Positions 11,470 through 29,675 of a stretch of DNA of 64,000 nt are shown here, in pieces. Position 1 is the stretch's first letter; every line of letters starts with the position of its first letter. Origin of the DNA: Cordia subcordata (taxonomy: Eukaryota > Streptophyta > Magnoliopsida > Boraginales > Cordiaceae); contig JAPTOF010000019.1 in NCBI GenBank assembly GCA_028554755.1, positions 3,978,001 through 4,042,000 of the forward strand, in the 5' to 3' direction. A model generated the notes under the pieces. It saw only the letters and a list, made by a program, of their open reading frames with translations. It searched no databases and was not told the DNA's origin. Made by a program: the position numbers and the translations under genes.

Positions 11470-12428
11470 ATTTCCTTCTCTTTTATTAGTATCTCCCCCT
11501 CCGGAAGCGTAGTTGTCTATCTAGAGCGAGAGGTGGAGAGTTTTCTAGCCGCTTATTTTCAATTATTTTTTTAATATTCTTAATTTTTCACCGGTCTTCA
11601 GAGGCCTCTCCTTTTAACCTTCGAAGCGACGTCGTCAGGTACCTTTTCGCCTCTCTCCTTTTTGTTTATTTTTAAGGTTTCTTTAGCATTTCAGATCTAA
11701 AAAGAGGTTCTATATATGCACGCAATTTTGTGTTATTCCAATCTAAGGTTTCAGATCAGGGCCTTTTGAGCTCGATTTTATCAAATTTTGCTGCTGTTGA
11801 GATGATTACTTTGGTGCGTTATGCTTTTAAGTCATTAGTGTTCTTTTGCGTTACTATTTTTGCTTATTATGCGACGTTTTGTACCTAGAATTACCCGAAT
11901 ACGAGGTGTTTGGTTCGAATATCAGCTAAGCTGAACATGATTAATTCGAGTCATTAGCTAAGTCGAACATGGTTAATTCGAGCTATTAGTTAAACCTAGA
12001 TGTACTAACTTATGAAATACATTTGTGTTCCCACCAACAATTTGTGACACCACTAATTTGATATCTTTTTGTGCCACAACGTTTGCATGTTTATGATAAG
12101 CAGCATAATATGTTAGTATGCGTGCTTTTGCTTCTCCTCCTCGCAAGTTTCATTGTCATTTTAATTTTTATTTTCGTTGCAAGTGTTATAATGTTTGTTT
12201 TGTTTTTGACCAGTTATGTTGCTTATTTGTACGACTTCTATAAGCTAGATTGCTGATTGTAAGTCTTAAATATAATTACACGTCTTGATGTGTTATTCTG
12301 AAATGTTTTCGTGACTCAGTGTTGGAAAATGCGTGCCAGATTAATTTTGTGCTATATTTTTATTTTGTTGTCTTTTTGAAATCTTATAATTTGTTTGTTT
12401 TACAAGGATCCATTTCCTGGTGATTTAG
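11470..12428 (+). other. Helicase 5' UTR exon and leader intron
   Basis: A CT-rich leader exon (about 11470-11638) ends at CAG|GTACC, and an acceptor TTTAG lies at 12427-12428, 23 bp before the start codon, so the leader contains an intron of about 790 bp. The intron is T-rich and holds a degenerate tandem repeat around 11920-11995 (GCTAAGCTGAACATGATTAA-like, with TTAATTCGAG). The ends are inferred from splice signals only. Confidence 0.6.
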
Positions 12429-12451
12429 GTTTGTCAAACTGAAGCTTTGAC

Positions 12452-17836
<5,385 letters not shown>

Positions 17837-18817
17837 GCACACGATGTCTCCAGAGGAAGATTCGACCGGAGCACATTCTTTATCACAGGGCTCTAATGTC
17901 CAGCCCTGTGCACATTTTCCTGACCTGTCCTTTGATTTGGTTTTCCTTTGGTTTTAAGATGTTTGGATCTACAATACTACAAGTTAAAATGATTAGAAGC
18001 ACAATTGGTGGTGGTGGTGGTCTTGCGAATCTTATTGTTGCATGTCAAAAATAGGATAGAAGATCAAGGGTGGAACATATCTACACTAATAGATGCGAAA
18101 AAACATCGCTAGGTAATTCTTTTGTTGTGATATTATAGTGTAATGCAAAAGTTTGGTGGTATGGGTATATCCTGTGATTCCCACTATACTTGTGCACTAA
18201 AATTGCTTAATGTCAGACTAGTTGTTGCAGTAGTTGACTATTTTTTTGAAATTTTCAAGTTTGTTTTATTCTTTTTCTTCTTTCGAGAGAGAGGAGGAAT
18301 GCTTACTCAGATCCATTCTTATGGGTGGCATATGGGGAAGACTGGAGATTGACTAGTGTTTCTGGAATTACTATTAATGAGAAAGATATTAAATGGAAGT
18401 TTGATGCTGTTCTTGAGGCTCACTGTTGAGCTACGCTTCCATTGTTGTTTCTATTAATCACTATGTGGTCTATTTTTGTCAGTAAACAAGTTTTCTCTTT
18501 CATTCAAGATAGGCTTTCATAACCCAACAATGTATACATTGAGAATTGATCTCATTTAACATTCTTTTTTTTTTTTTTTAATTACAAGAGAGGCTATTAT
18601 AGCCAGACAATGTATACAACGAGAATTGATTGTAAGACTTTTTGCTCTGAACTTCAGAAGGCAAGTGATGCACCACTAGATCACATGGTTAGTGGCTTAT
18701 TCATTACTATGGTCACAATTATAAGCATGTTAATAGTATAGAATGTAACTTGGATTGTGTTACAGATCCAGATTTCCTGTGTGCCTTTGTTTTTCAGGAT
18801 TTCTCTCTCGTACTAGG
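17837..18817. other. Tail-to-tail spacer between helicase and translocator
   Basis: It holds the two 3' UTRs. A short GGT repeat lies near 18008. A diverged 44-bp duplication (18507-18550 and 18587-18630, both containing ACAATGTATACA and GAGAATTGAT) flanks a poly-T run. No gene seen. Confidence 0.6.
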
Positions 18818-21713
18818 TCATGAAACTTTTGGCTTTGACTTGATCTTCTTTGCTCTTGAATATAGGAAAACTCCAGCAAGAGCTATACCGGTTCCTGTTA
18901 AAGATGATGTCAAACCAAAAAACAGCACAAAAATCAGTTGTCTGGAAATAAATTGTTCCCCGCTTCTAACAGTGAATATATAATCAGGAATTTACCGAGA
19001 GAGTTAACGAGTGAGACAGGTGTTTGGAAGAAGATGACTGACGAAACGATGACCACCACCCTCTTCACACAATTTCCTACTGCATGGGTTACTGGTGAAA
19101 CCATTTGTAGGATTGAATAGGAAACCTGCCAGTAAGAATATTATAAACGATGAGTAGAAAATTTTGCACTTTTAGTAGGCAAACTAGGCAAATACATAGA
19201 GTTGATAAATCAACGATAGAAAAAAGATAATATAATAACACTCGCATTAAACGAAAAATGAAAGATAAAGAAAAGAAGGCAATGTATGAAATATCTTACT
19301 TGTTGGTACATGTGGAAGCAAAAACCAGCTAAAAGGGATCTGATGCACAATTCCCTCACATTCAGGCCAAGACTTCCCTGGATACAAGTAAATAAAATAT
19401 CAGCACAGATTAACACTGGAGCCTACAAAGAGGGTGGAGAAAATTTGAGACAAGTTCTAGTTGGATTGAACATTGCTTACAGCTTTCTGCAGATACGAAG
19501 GACTAAACTTGATGCCATCTATCAAAAGGGCAGCAGGTCCCAGAAGGACAAATGACATGACCGTCATGAGAGAGAAAAGATTTATGTTGTCCAAAGTTTC
19601 CTGTTCAGCAAGCCTGCTGATTAGTGATGGATCCAAACAGACAATATATCTCTTTCAGTATATACCAAGAGGGCTACTGTGCAATGATTAGAAATGGCTG
19701 ACATTCATATGCCATAATTTAATTGCACTGCAATGTCTTGTAGCTTGAAGAAAACGAAATAGAATTGACCATACTTCCTTCTTAACCATCAACATTTTAC
19801 TGAACACATTGCGTGACTGATTAATCAAATTGGAAGTCATTGCACTACCAAAGCCTATCCTGTTTCAGAGCGGAAAAAACTCATCAGTTCCAAGCTCCCA
19901 GAGCAAACCCGAAACAAGAAAGCAGAAAAGAGAGAGTGAAAATTAGTAGACTCTTCCTAACTGTGAAATACTTGAACTAGTCTCACCAATTAAAAGAGGC
20001 CTCAGTGAATGATGCTAATGCCACTCCACCAACAATAGGAACCAGGGAAGCAACCACCCAGATAGAGGGCCTCTGCATGTGTAGGATAATTCAAAAAGAA
20101 TGTTTGAGGACTGCAATACAAATTAAACAATATGGTCCACCATTTCAACACAGGTATTATATTTGGGAGACTACTATATGGTTCTTGAAATTGGCCCTGC
20201 ATGATCCATCAAGACCACTTATAATTGAAGCAACCAAAAATTTTTCTTCACCAGTTACCAGACACAGTCTCAACAATAACCTGATTTAATTTATATATAA
20301 AAGGCGAATAGCAATTGAGTAGTACTAAAAGATCTTTCCTGAATTACATGAAAGGAAGATATCCTAAGGGTAGTACTACATGAGTCATGAGACTAATTGA
20401 CTAACAATCTTGAAAAAGTATGATTGTGTTTCGACACATCAACAATGACATCTTATACATTTGTAACATGAAAGTTACAACTCTTCTAGCAAAGTAAGAT
20501 AATCTGAAGAAGTAACAGGGCCGAACTAATATATACCTCCGCAAGCAGCAGGGCTGAAAGAACAACTGTGAAAAAGGGCTCCATTGCTTTGATAGTGTGA
20601 GTGAATGACACAGCAACCTTTCCAAGACTGATGTTCGTTAACAAATTGCCCATTGCGTGTGCCACAGCTAATACAAAGATTGCTACAAACTAACAAATGA
20701 TGACAGACAAGTAAGTTTACAGGATATACAAGCAAATAAATTGACATTTGAACAAGAAGAAGAAGAAGAAGTAGAGGAAGAAGAGATCACCTGAGATTTA
20801 TTGATTTTTGGTTTCTGATGGAGATTAAGTCCCCACATTAAGGAGACAAGCACTGTCCCACAGCCAAACTGAAATGCTGTTACTGTTGCTGGAAATGGAT
20901 AAACCTTCAGAACCTGCGAGCAAGCAGCACTTCTAACTAATTCTTGAACTACTACTAATACAATAAATAAATTCACCAAAAAAAGTTTAAACTTTCACAG
21001 CAAATAAATCCACTAGAAAAGCTTAAACTTTTTTAAATGAGATGGTAACTTTAATATGGTACAGAAAGCTAGAAATTGAAGATTGTAGCTTCGGTACTAC
21101 ACAGCCCATTGAATAACATTAAAATTCTGCACGTGTGCGACTCAAAACAAATCACATCTGCACATGAGGGGACGCATTAATATTCTCCCTGTAAACTTAA
21201 ACTTTTAGTTAAGATGATAACTTTTTCAACAAAGGTAAGAAAGAGATTGACACTGATTCTTTAATATGCCAAGAATCCACAACAGAGGCAGAAGATATAT
21301 GTATATGTATGTATCTGGTTAAGCCTGGAAGCATGAAATAGCAAGTGGAGAAAAACCTGTTTATTGTATATGTTGTAGTAGATGTTCAATAGATACCAGA
21401 CAGCAAACATAGACCCCAGCTGCAAAGTCCTAATCAAACTATTCGCCTTTGGTGCCTCATCATCATGCCCTGGAACTGCGGCAACTCTCACCCTGAAATC
21501 ATTAGGCTTCCGGGTTGTCAATGACGATGGTGGCACATAAGTTCCATCTTTGAAGCTCCATGCATGAGAGCTCAAATGGCCAAGTGATTTAATAGAAGAA
21601 TAGTACTGCAGAGTCGCAACGTATCTGTTTTCTCCAAGATTGCTTCTGAAAGGTCTCAGAGGCTTTAAAAACGGTGTAAAATGAGACACAGTTAACGCAT
21701 AGCTTTCCATCAT
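18818..21713 (-). CDS. PPT2: Phosphoenolpyruvate/phosphate translocator, plastid inner envelope
   Basis: Exons (minus): 21713-21357, 20913-20791, 20689-20537, 20072-19987, 19859-19775, 19600-19481, 19377-19300, 19125-18996, 18894-18818; 402 residues from [12 protein letters not shown]. Residues 1 to about 90 are Ser/Arg-rich, as in a plastid transit peptide. The hydrophobic carrier follows with [63 protein letters not shown] and [20 protein letters not shown]. The HTIKAMEP form is that of PEP translocators, not of the glucose-6-phosphate or triose-phosphate ones. It should import PEP into plastids for the shikimate pathway in exchange for phosphate. An in-frame TTG lies upstream, but the ATG at 21713 is the first real start. 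PPT2 rather than PPT1 is suggested mainly by its position beside the helicase. Confidence 0.92.
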
Positions 21714-22924
21714 TGGAGTGTTCAAGATAGAAGCTGCTTTGCCTTAACGGGCATTGAACAGGTATATTTCTCAGCGGATGATTTCTTTTCCTTCTTTTGG
21801 CATGGCGTAGGTTGATGTTTATTCCCAACAAGAGAAAAATAAAAAGAAACAAAATAAAATGTTGAATAGGTGTAAATGTGTGGGCTCTTATGACAGTCAT
21901 GTTAAATTAAAGCCACAGGCAGCACCAGAAATAGCAGGACCGGACATGACAAAACTCATTTTAGGTTCTCGCTGCTGCCTTTTTCTTTTCTTTTTTTTTT
22001 TTGGGGTCGAAATTTTAGATATCTTGCTAGCTCCGCCCAAGTATTGCAAGTGGGATTGTTCTAGAAGGTTTAGCGTTTGTTTAAATTGACTTTTTCTAGT
22101 TAAAAAAAATATTTTTTTAAAAAAATACATCTTTTTTTTTATTAAGTATTTGAAATGGATTTGCAAAACAACTGAAAACTCTAGAAAAGAAAATTAAATA
22201 AAACATTTTATGAAAAAAATCAATTCGAACAGGTGGCACAGTTACAATTGTGGTTTTTGGATTTGCTGTTTTGTGGTGAGGGCGGGTGATTACGAAACCT
22301 TGGAAGTGAATGAATGAAAAAGATTGATTTGGGATTATTTTTTTGTGGTGATGGTAAGCCAATTTACTCAGAAGAAAGATGTGTGTCGCACAACGCTCCT
22401 AATTTAGCAATTGGCATTCATACAAGACACAAAGCACTACAAAGACAGCTTTGTAAATCGCAATAGGTCTCAAGGTTGCTTGATTATGTGTAAAGATACA
22501 AGGGGAGCTTCTTTAAAACCTGGGATTGCAAAGATTGTCCCAGACCACAGAGCCTGTGAGACTCATACTATCACTGAAATCTGAGCAGGCTCACTCGCGA
22601 GTTTTCTCTAGCTGGACTCGAAAAAAGCAGAGCCAAACAGGCTCTAAATCTCATAAGAAGAAAAAAACTGTAGTATCAAATTCACAAAAAAAAAAACTAT
22701 TCTTTAGCTTCATGATAATGCCCATCAAGCAAGATATAAGCTGCTTCTAAATAATTGGTTAGCGAAGGTGTAAGAGATTAAAGAGGATGGGTCAGAATCA
22801 CAAAACTGCAGCACCTAATCTACTAAAATTTCTCCAGTGCCATACACCAGTATGACCGTCTGCCAATATAAAGAATCGGAGAGATTTGACAGTCGGATTT
22901 TGTGTGTTACAAGGAGTATATTAA
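21714..22924. other. Spacer between translocator and TRM61, with a MITE
   Basis: It contains the translocator 5' flank, a MITE-like element (22073-22230) and the probable 3' UTR of the TRM61 gene. Nothing else coding was recognised. Confidence 0.6.
22073..22230. mobile_element. MITE-like element, family A (GTTTGGATTGATTTT ends)
   Basis: The left end reads GCGTTTGTTTAAATTGACTT and the reverse complement of the right end reads GTTCGAATTGATTTTTTT; the interior is AT-rich and non-coding. The ends resemble those of two other elements in this window (53086-53272 and 60291-60490). Boundaries are approximate. Confidence 0.5.
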
Positions 22925-24241
22925 TCATGTACAAGAAACTTTAAGCCTAGCAAATGTCAGATAGCCGGTATGACCTCGGGACTCACTGGCTGGACGAACT
23001 ACGATAGTTGGGGCAACTGAATTCTCCAGCCCATTGCTTCCCTCAGTAGAAGGCTGCCTCCTCTTGCGAGGAAGAGAGCCAAGAGAACCACCTTCAATGC
23101 TTTCCCAGCTCTCTAATTTCTTTTCTCGAACTTCATACGCATGAAGTAGTACTTCAAATGTCCTTATGTCTGCAAAAGCACCAAAGAATAAGATTCCAAT
23201 GTTGCATGACACAATTTGGGCCAGCAGGCTAGCAAAATAATATATCTAAATAAATTTAAAAATCGAATACCAGTGAAACATGATTGAAGTGTTTCGCACG
23301 ATCGCTGTACTTGCTCAATGCATGGTGAGAATGAGCATATAATCCCATCTTGTTTTAGCATTTTTGCAGCAGAAGGAATGGCCAGCCAAGGTTGAGGAAG
23401 ATCGAGAAAGACAGAATCTGCCTGCCCAGAAAATTCATCAGGAAAACCCTCACCTTGTATGTCTCTTACACCTACTGTAACCAAATTGCTCAATCCTGTC
23501 TTGTCAAAATCCTCCCTGCCAAAAGGAAAATGAGAAAGACAAAACAGAAAGATTAGAACATGAGAAGATATTTCTAATTGTGCAATGAAAACAAGCTTCT
23601 TCCTTCTTTTTCCCTTTTTACCTTTCACCCTTTCTTCTCTTTGACCATAATATTTTCAGTATGCTGCATGACTAAGTTACTCCTTAAACATGGTAGGAAC
23701 CCAACTTTTACCAAACTTTTCAGTTTTAACTATTTCAGACGCAGACAAATCTGAGATAGTTTGGTACTCAGTAACCAAAGAAAATATCTTACCTGGCTGA
23801 GGCAGCCCTTTGTTCATGAAAGTCAAATGTATAAACATGCCCAGTTGGAGCTACAGCCCTTGCAAGCGATGTAGATAAGGATCCACTCCCGGTGCCTGAT
23901 TCAAGAACAACACAACCAGGAACTATCTCCAAGTACATAACAATGAAGCTGATGTCAGCAATATAGAGAATCTGAGTTCTGTGGCTCAGAACCAAAGTCC
24001 ATAATTCTGCAGTTGGAGCTAACAAGTAAACAAAACCGCCCTTATGACTGAATACTTTGGTCCCAAATGGTTTACCAATCCAATCTGAATGCTTGAATAC
24101 TCCAAAACGGTTTTGGAGAACCCCATTTTCTGAGACTTTGACTGGCTTCATATTGTCATGCCTCTCATATACAATCACCAGATCTCCATCGCTGATGCAG
24201 CGCTTAAATGATAACTTCTTTTCTGGATCAGTAGGCAACAT
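22925..24241 (-). CDS. TRM61: tRNA (adenine-58-N1)-methyltransferase catalytic subunit, TRM61/TRMT61A type
   Basis: Exons (minus): 24241-23793, 23515-23271, 23169-22925; 312 residues, close to the Arabidopsis homologue. The N-terminal part has LSFKRCISDGDLVIVYERHD and RFGVFKHSDWIGKPFG. The SAM-binding core has VVLESGTGSGSLSTSLARAV and GHVYTFDFHEQRAASAR. The motif DLPQPW corresponds to the catalytic DxPxPW of Trm61 proteins. The enzyme uses SAM to make m1A at position 58 of tRNAs and works as a heterotetramer with the TRM6 subunit, which is not in this window. Start choice: the ATG at 24241 begins MLPTDPEKKLSF, as in the plant family. The 5' UTR probably has an intron. Confidence 0.93.
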
Positions 24242-25199
24242 GTTGCATATAGAACTACTCTGGCTAAATATTTGCAGAAGAAATAATGCACAAGCAGATT
24301 GCTTTCACAACACTACAAGGATACGTCAATCTGCATTTAACAAACAACATAAAGTATCATTACTTGTGGAAATCCATGCTTCATGGATAAACAACTTTGC
24401 TGATTTGGGCTCAAATCAAGACTATAGCAATCACATCTTATACATATACATATATAGACATATCTAAACATCTATATATATATTCGAAAAGTAAAAATCA
24501 CATCTTATAGTTATTAGTACCAAATCTGATTTTTAGAAACTATAAACTAAAAGTAGTCCCAACATAAATTACCTCCCAAATCACAGAGCATAACAAATAC
24601 GGATTGATTGTTAGTGTACAAGCACATTTAGGTATCTTCACCTCTATTAGGGGCTTTATACCTAGTATTGCCGGGCCAAGGCCCGGATAAACAAAAAGGT
24701 GGAGTCAGCTATCCGATAACCAGTGTAAACATTGTGCTATTCTTCTTATGAACAGAAGCTACAAAGTGGGATATAGCTTGGTTAAGTTAGGTTAATACAA
24801 GCATATATGTAAAATTTTTCACGCCTTCTAAGCATTCACGCAAACTAAATTCTTCTAAGCGCGCACACACACACACAAACACATATATATATACACATTC
24901 ATTTTAAGGAGAATCTAGAAAGATAAAAGAGACTATAATAAACACACAGATACACCCAAGTGTGTTTTTGTGTATGGGAGTGACGGTAATCATTAGCTTA
25001 TTTAATTCAACCTTCCAATGAGACGCATTTCTGAAAACGTTGCATGGTTTGTGAGTATCGCTTTGGTTAATTACACAAGAAAATAGAAAATCTTTCTCAA
25101 CAATGAATATGCAAAAAGATCTAGATTAAATTATAGACGATTAATATGCTATCAAAAACATAAATATAATAAATATAATATAATACAACATATATATAA

Positions 25200-25235
<36 letters not shown>

Positions 25236-25333
25236 TACATGCAGCGGCGGTGAGCGGCGGCTCCGAGGTGGCACAGTGAGAGGAGAGGGTTTCGTAATGG
25301 GGTTACGCTTTGAGTCAAAAGCTTGTTGACCAT
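24242..25333 (-). other. Probable TRM61 leader exon and leader intron
   Basis: On the minus strand a GC-rich stretch with CCGCCGCTCACCGCCGCTGC (about 25333-25239) looks like a first 5' UTR exon. It is followed by a donor-like GTACTC at 25238 and roughly 1 kb of AT-rich sequence up to the start codon. A perfect inverted repeat CCGGGCC-AA-GGCCCGG lies at 24671-24686. No coding sequence seen. Splice ends are inferred. Confidence 0.45.
25190..25237. repeat. Compound (TA)n-(GA)n microsatellite
   Basis: About 25 bp of TA repeats are followed on the plus strand by about 20 bp of GA repeats, ending directly at the donor-like AGTAC (GTACT on the minus strand) of the TRM61 leader. Confidence 0.9.
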
Positions 25334-26847
25334 ATAGTCTAAAGGAGCTGAAACTTGAAAGGAGGAAATTTTTTTTTTTTTTTCCTCGCTCAGATTAGGG
25401 GACTTTCTCTAGGAGCAATGAAGAATAAACAAAATAGTTGTAGTAGTTAACCAGTATTAGGATAATTGTATTTTTCATATATATTTATTAAAATTGAAGT
25501 CTACTAATTTCAATTTTTTCAAAAAGTTTTTGCACTATTTGTCACTATTTGGTTGGTCACATCATACCAATATGACATATTTTAACATATTTTAACAATA
25601 TTATACATATAAAAATATAAATGTGAAGGAAAGAATTTGATTTTATCAAAAATATAAAATAAATTTATAATATTATTAATTAAAGTACTATTTCTAATAT
25701 CAATATTATTAATATTTATATTTATTATTACATGCATAATCTTAACTGTCATAAATTAATTTAAAATACAATTTCTATTACTATTGGCTATACAAAATCT
25801 AAATAAAAACTAATATTGAAATATATGCAATGCACAGATAACACACTAGTACTACTAATAATTTTATATTTCATACTTTACATAAATTTATTAGCCACTT
25901 AAAACTGACTTTATGTTTAATTGTTTATGTATAGCTTCATAATCCTTGTCGTGGAAGAAGTCGTGTATGTTCCTTGCTAACTTAACTTGACGGCTGAAAT
26001 TGAAAATTTGAGATTTTGATTGCGAGATGATAAATTTCTTAATCTTGATGTTTCATTGTTTCTAGTGATGCTATGGACGTGTCTCAATTTCTAAGGGCTC
26101 GCAAACACGGTGATTTGTATTTAATAATAATTGATGAATATAACTGAGTTTAATTATTTTTAACAAGAAGCAACGAATCGAGTTATGAGTCTCGTCAAAT
26201 TTACAAATAAATTCTGTGATGAGTATTAATTAATTGGTAAATAAATTTCAAGTTAAAACTAAATGACATACCAATAATATATAATAAATAATAAAATAGA
26301 CAATATATTAATGTAATAGCTGATAATAAATGAAGAATAGTCGTGCCACTTAAGCGACACTCTAAAATTACTTGGGCAAGAGAAATACTTCGCTATAATT
26401 TACATGCTGATCTCTGAAATTGAAGTTTTATCCCAGTCAATTTTCTGCCTAACCCGCGCCTTCGTGCGTGAATTTTATGCCGAAGGGTGGGTCGTGCTTG
26501 GAGTGACAAGTTCATATTTTTCTAGGATGAGGGAGTTACTACTTCATTTACGAGTGATAACTCGGGCTCTAGTCACATTAGAGGCTGGGGATTGTAGAGA
26601 TTTAGAGGTTGCTTGGCCGTGCTTATTTGAATATTTATGAGCACTCAAAATAAAAGTTAGAGGAATTTTGTTATTTTAGGTGCTTATAAACACCCAAATA
26701 AGCTCTACCAAACACCCTCTTAAAAAATAAAAGTTCGCGTTTTTCTACTGAAGGAAACAGCATTGGCAGAAGAAACGGGATAACAAGGGAAAGCCATTAC
26801 TTAGATAGGCTCAAGAGTATATTAACCATTGGTGCAAGTAACATTCT
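25334..26847. other. Spacer between TRM61 5' end and glutaredoxin 3' end, with a MITE
   Basis: AT-rich and without a recognisable gene. The reading frame at 26404-26640 has no family resemblance and overlaps the MITE. The last few hundred bases before 26848 should contain the glutaredoxin 3' UTR. Confidence 0.55.
26604..26721. mobile_element. MITE-like element, family B (AGGGTGTTTGG ends)
   Basis: The left end is AGAGGTTGCTTGGCCGTGCT and the reverse complement of the right end is AGAGGGTGTTTGGTAGAGCT. Both arms continue CTTATTTG...TTTATRAGCAC, so the whole element of about 118 bp can fold. A second member lies at 51700-51818. Confidence 0.6.
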
Positions 26848-28684
<1,837 letters not shown>

Positions 28685-29675
28685 TACAGTTTATTTACAA
28701 TTTACAAATCCTAGCAAAACACATATGATCGTTGTTAGTTTCAGTTTCTTTTATCCTTGCTAGATTAAGACAAAACCACCGCGAAATGGGCTATTTATGA
28801 GACGGAAGGAGAAAGCAAATACCGAGCTATGCATTGCGATCTTTCTTGTCTAGCCCAAATTCCTCTTGGCCCACTAGGAATGGAGGATTCTATTCAGCCC
28901 TATTTACTTGCCAATTGAAACTCCGCAGCCCAATGGGCATCTTCCATGGCCCACGAATGCGATCATAAAAGTTCAGCTTTTCCCCTTTTTTTTTTCTTTT
29001 CTTTTTTTTTGGGTAAAAACATGATTTTCTATTGATACAAAAACAATACAAGAAAAAAAGTTATTTTTGTAATAAAAATTGGAGTCAGTAGTTAACACCC
29101 AATCAAATGCTAATTTATCACAGATCAATTATTTTGTAATTCAATCGGTCATGAGGTTAGTCATCGCAAATGTTAAAACCGATCAGAAAGTAATTCAATC
29201 AGTCATCGCAAATGTTGAAATCGATCAGGTAATTTCATTATTTTGATTTCACAGGTTACAATAAATAACCGGTCCATCTGCATGAGCATACTTACGGCTT
29301 CTTCAGACGAACCTGATAAACGTACAAATGGGCAATGAAATCAGGGGACAGTTCAAATGATTAAAACTACCTTTCCAGAAGTACAACAGGCAGTCTTTTT
29401 TCTGAGCATAATTGTGAAAAATACCTTTGAAAATAAACATTACAAGAAAACAATGAAGCGACATTCTGTAACTAAATGTTCAACTGAGAACAGGCACAAC
29501 CAGCGAGCCATCAATGCCTTGCGGAGTAGATATAAACTTTGCTTTTCGTAGTCCACTGCACAAAATTTGAAAAACAGCAAGAACCATGATCGCCGTACAC
29601 AGTGTCTCCAGCTCTTGCATAAAAACTTTGGCTTTTCCAAGAACTACTTCTAGGGAAGAATTATAACGTATTAAC
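28685..29675. other. Spacer: glutaredoxin promoter and ICDH 3' region
   Basis: It holds the glutaredoxin promoter near 28700-28960 and the ICDH 3' UTR near 29500-29675. A diverged duplication (29135-29229) repeats GTAATTCAATC and CATCGCAAATGTT. No other gene seen. Confidence 0.55.
28852..28953 (-). promoter_or_regulatory. Cluster of site II (TGGGCC/T) elements upstream of glutaredoxin
   Basis: On the minus strand TGGGCY motifs occur at 28857-28852, 28873-28868 and 28953-28948, and a palindrome GCCCAATGGGC lies at 28928-28938. Such motifs are known to drive growth-linked and mitochondrial/ribosomal genes in plants. They lie 170-270 bp upstream of the start codon. Confidence 0.5.
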
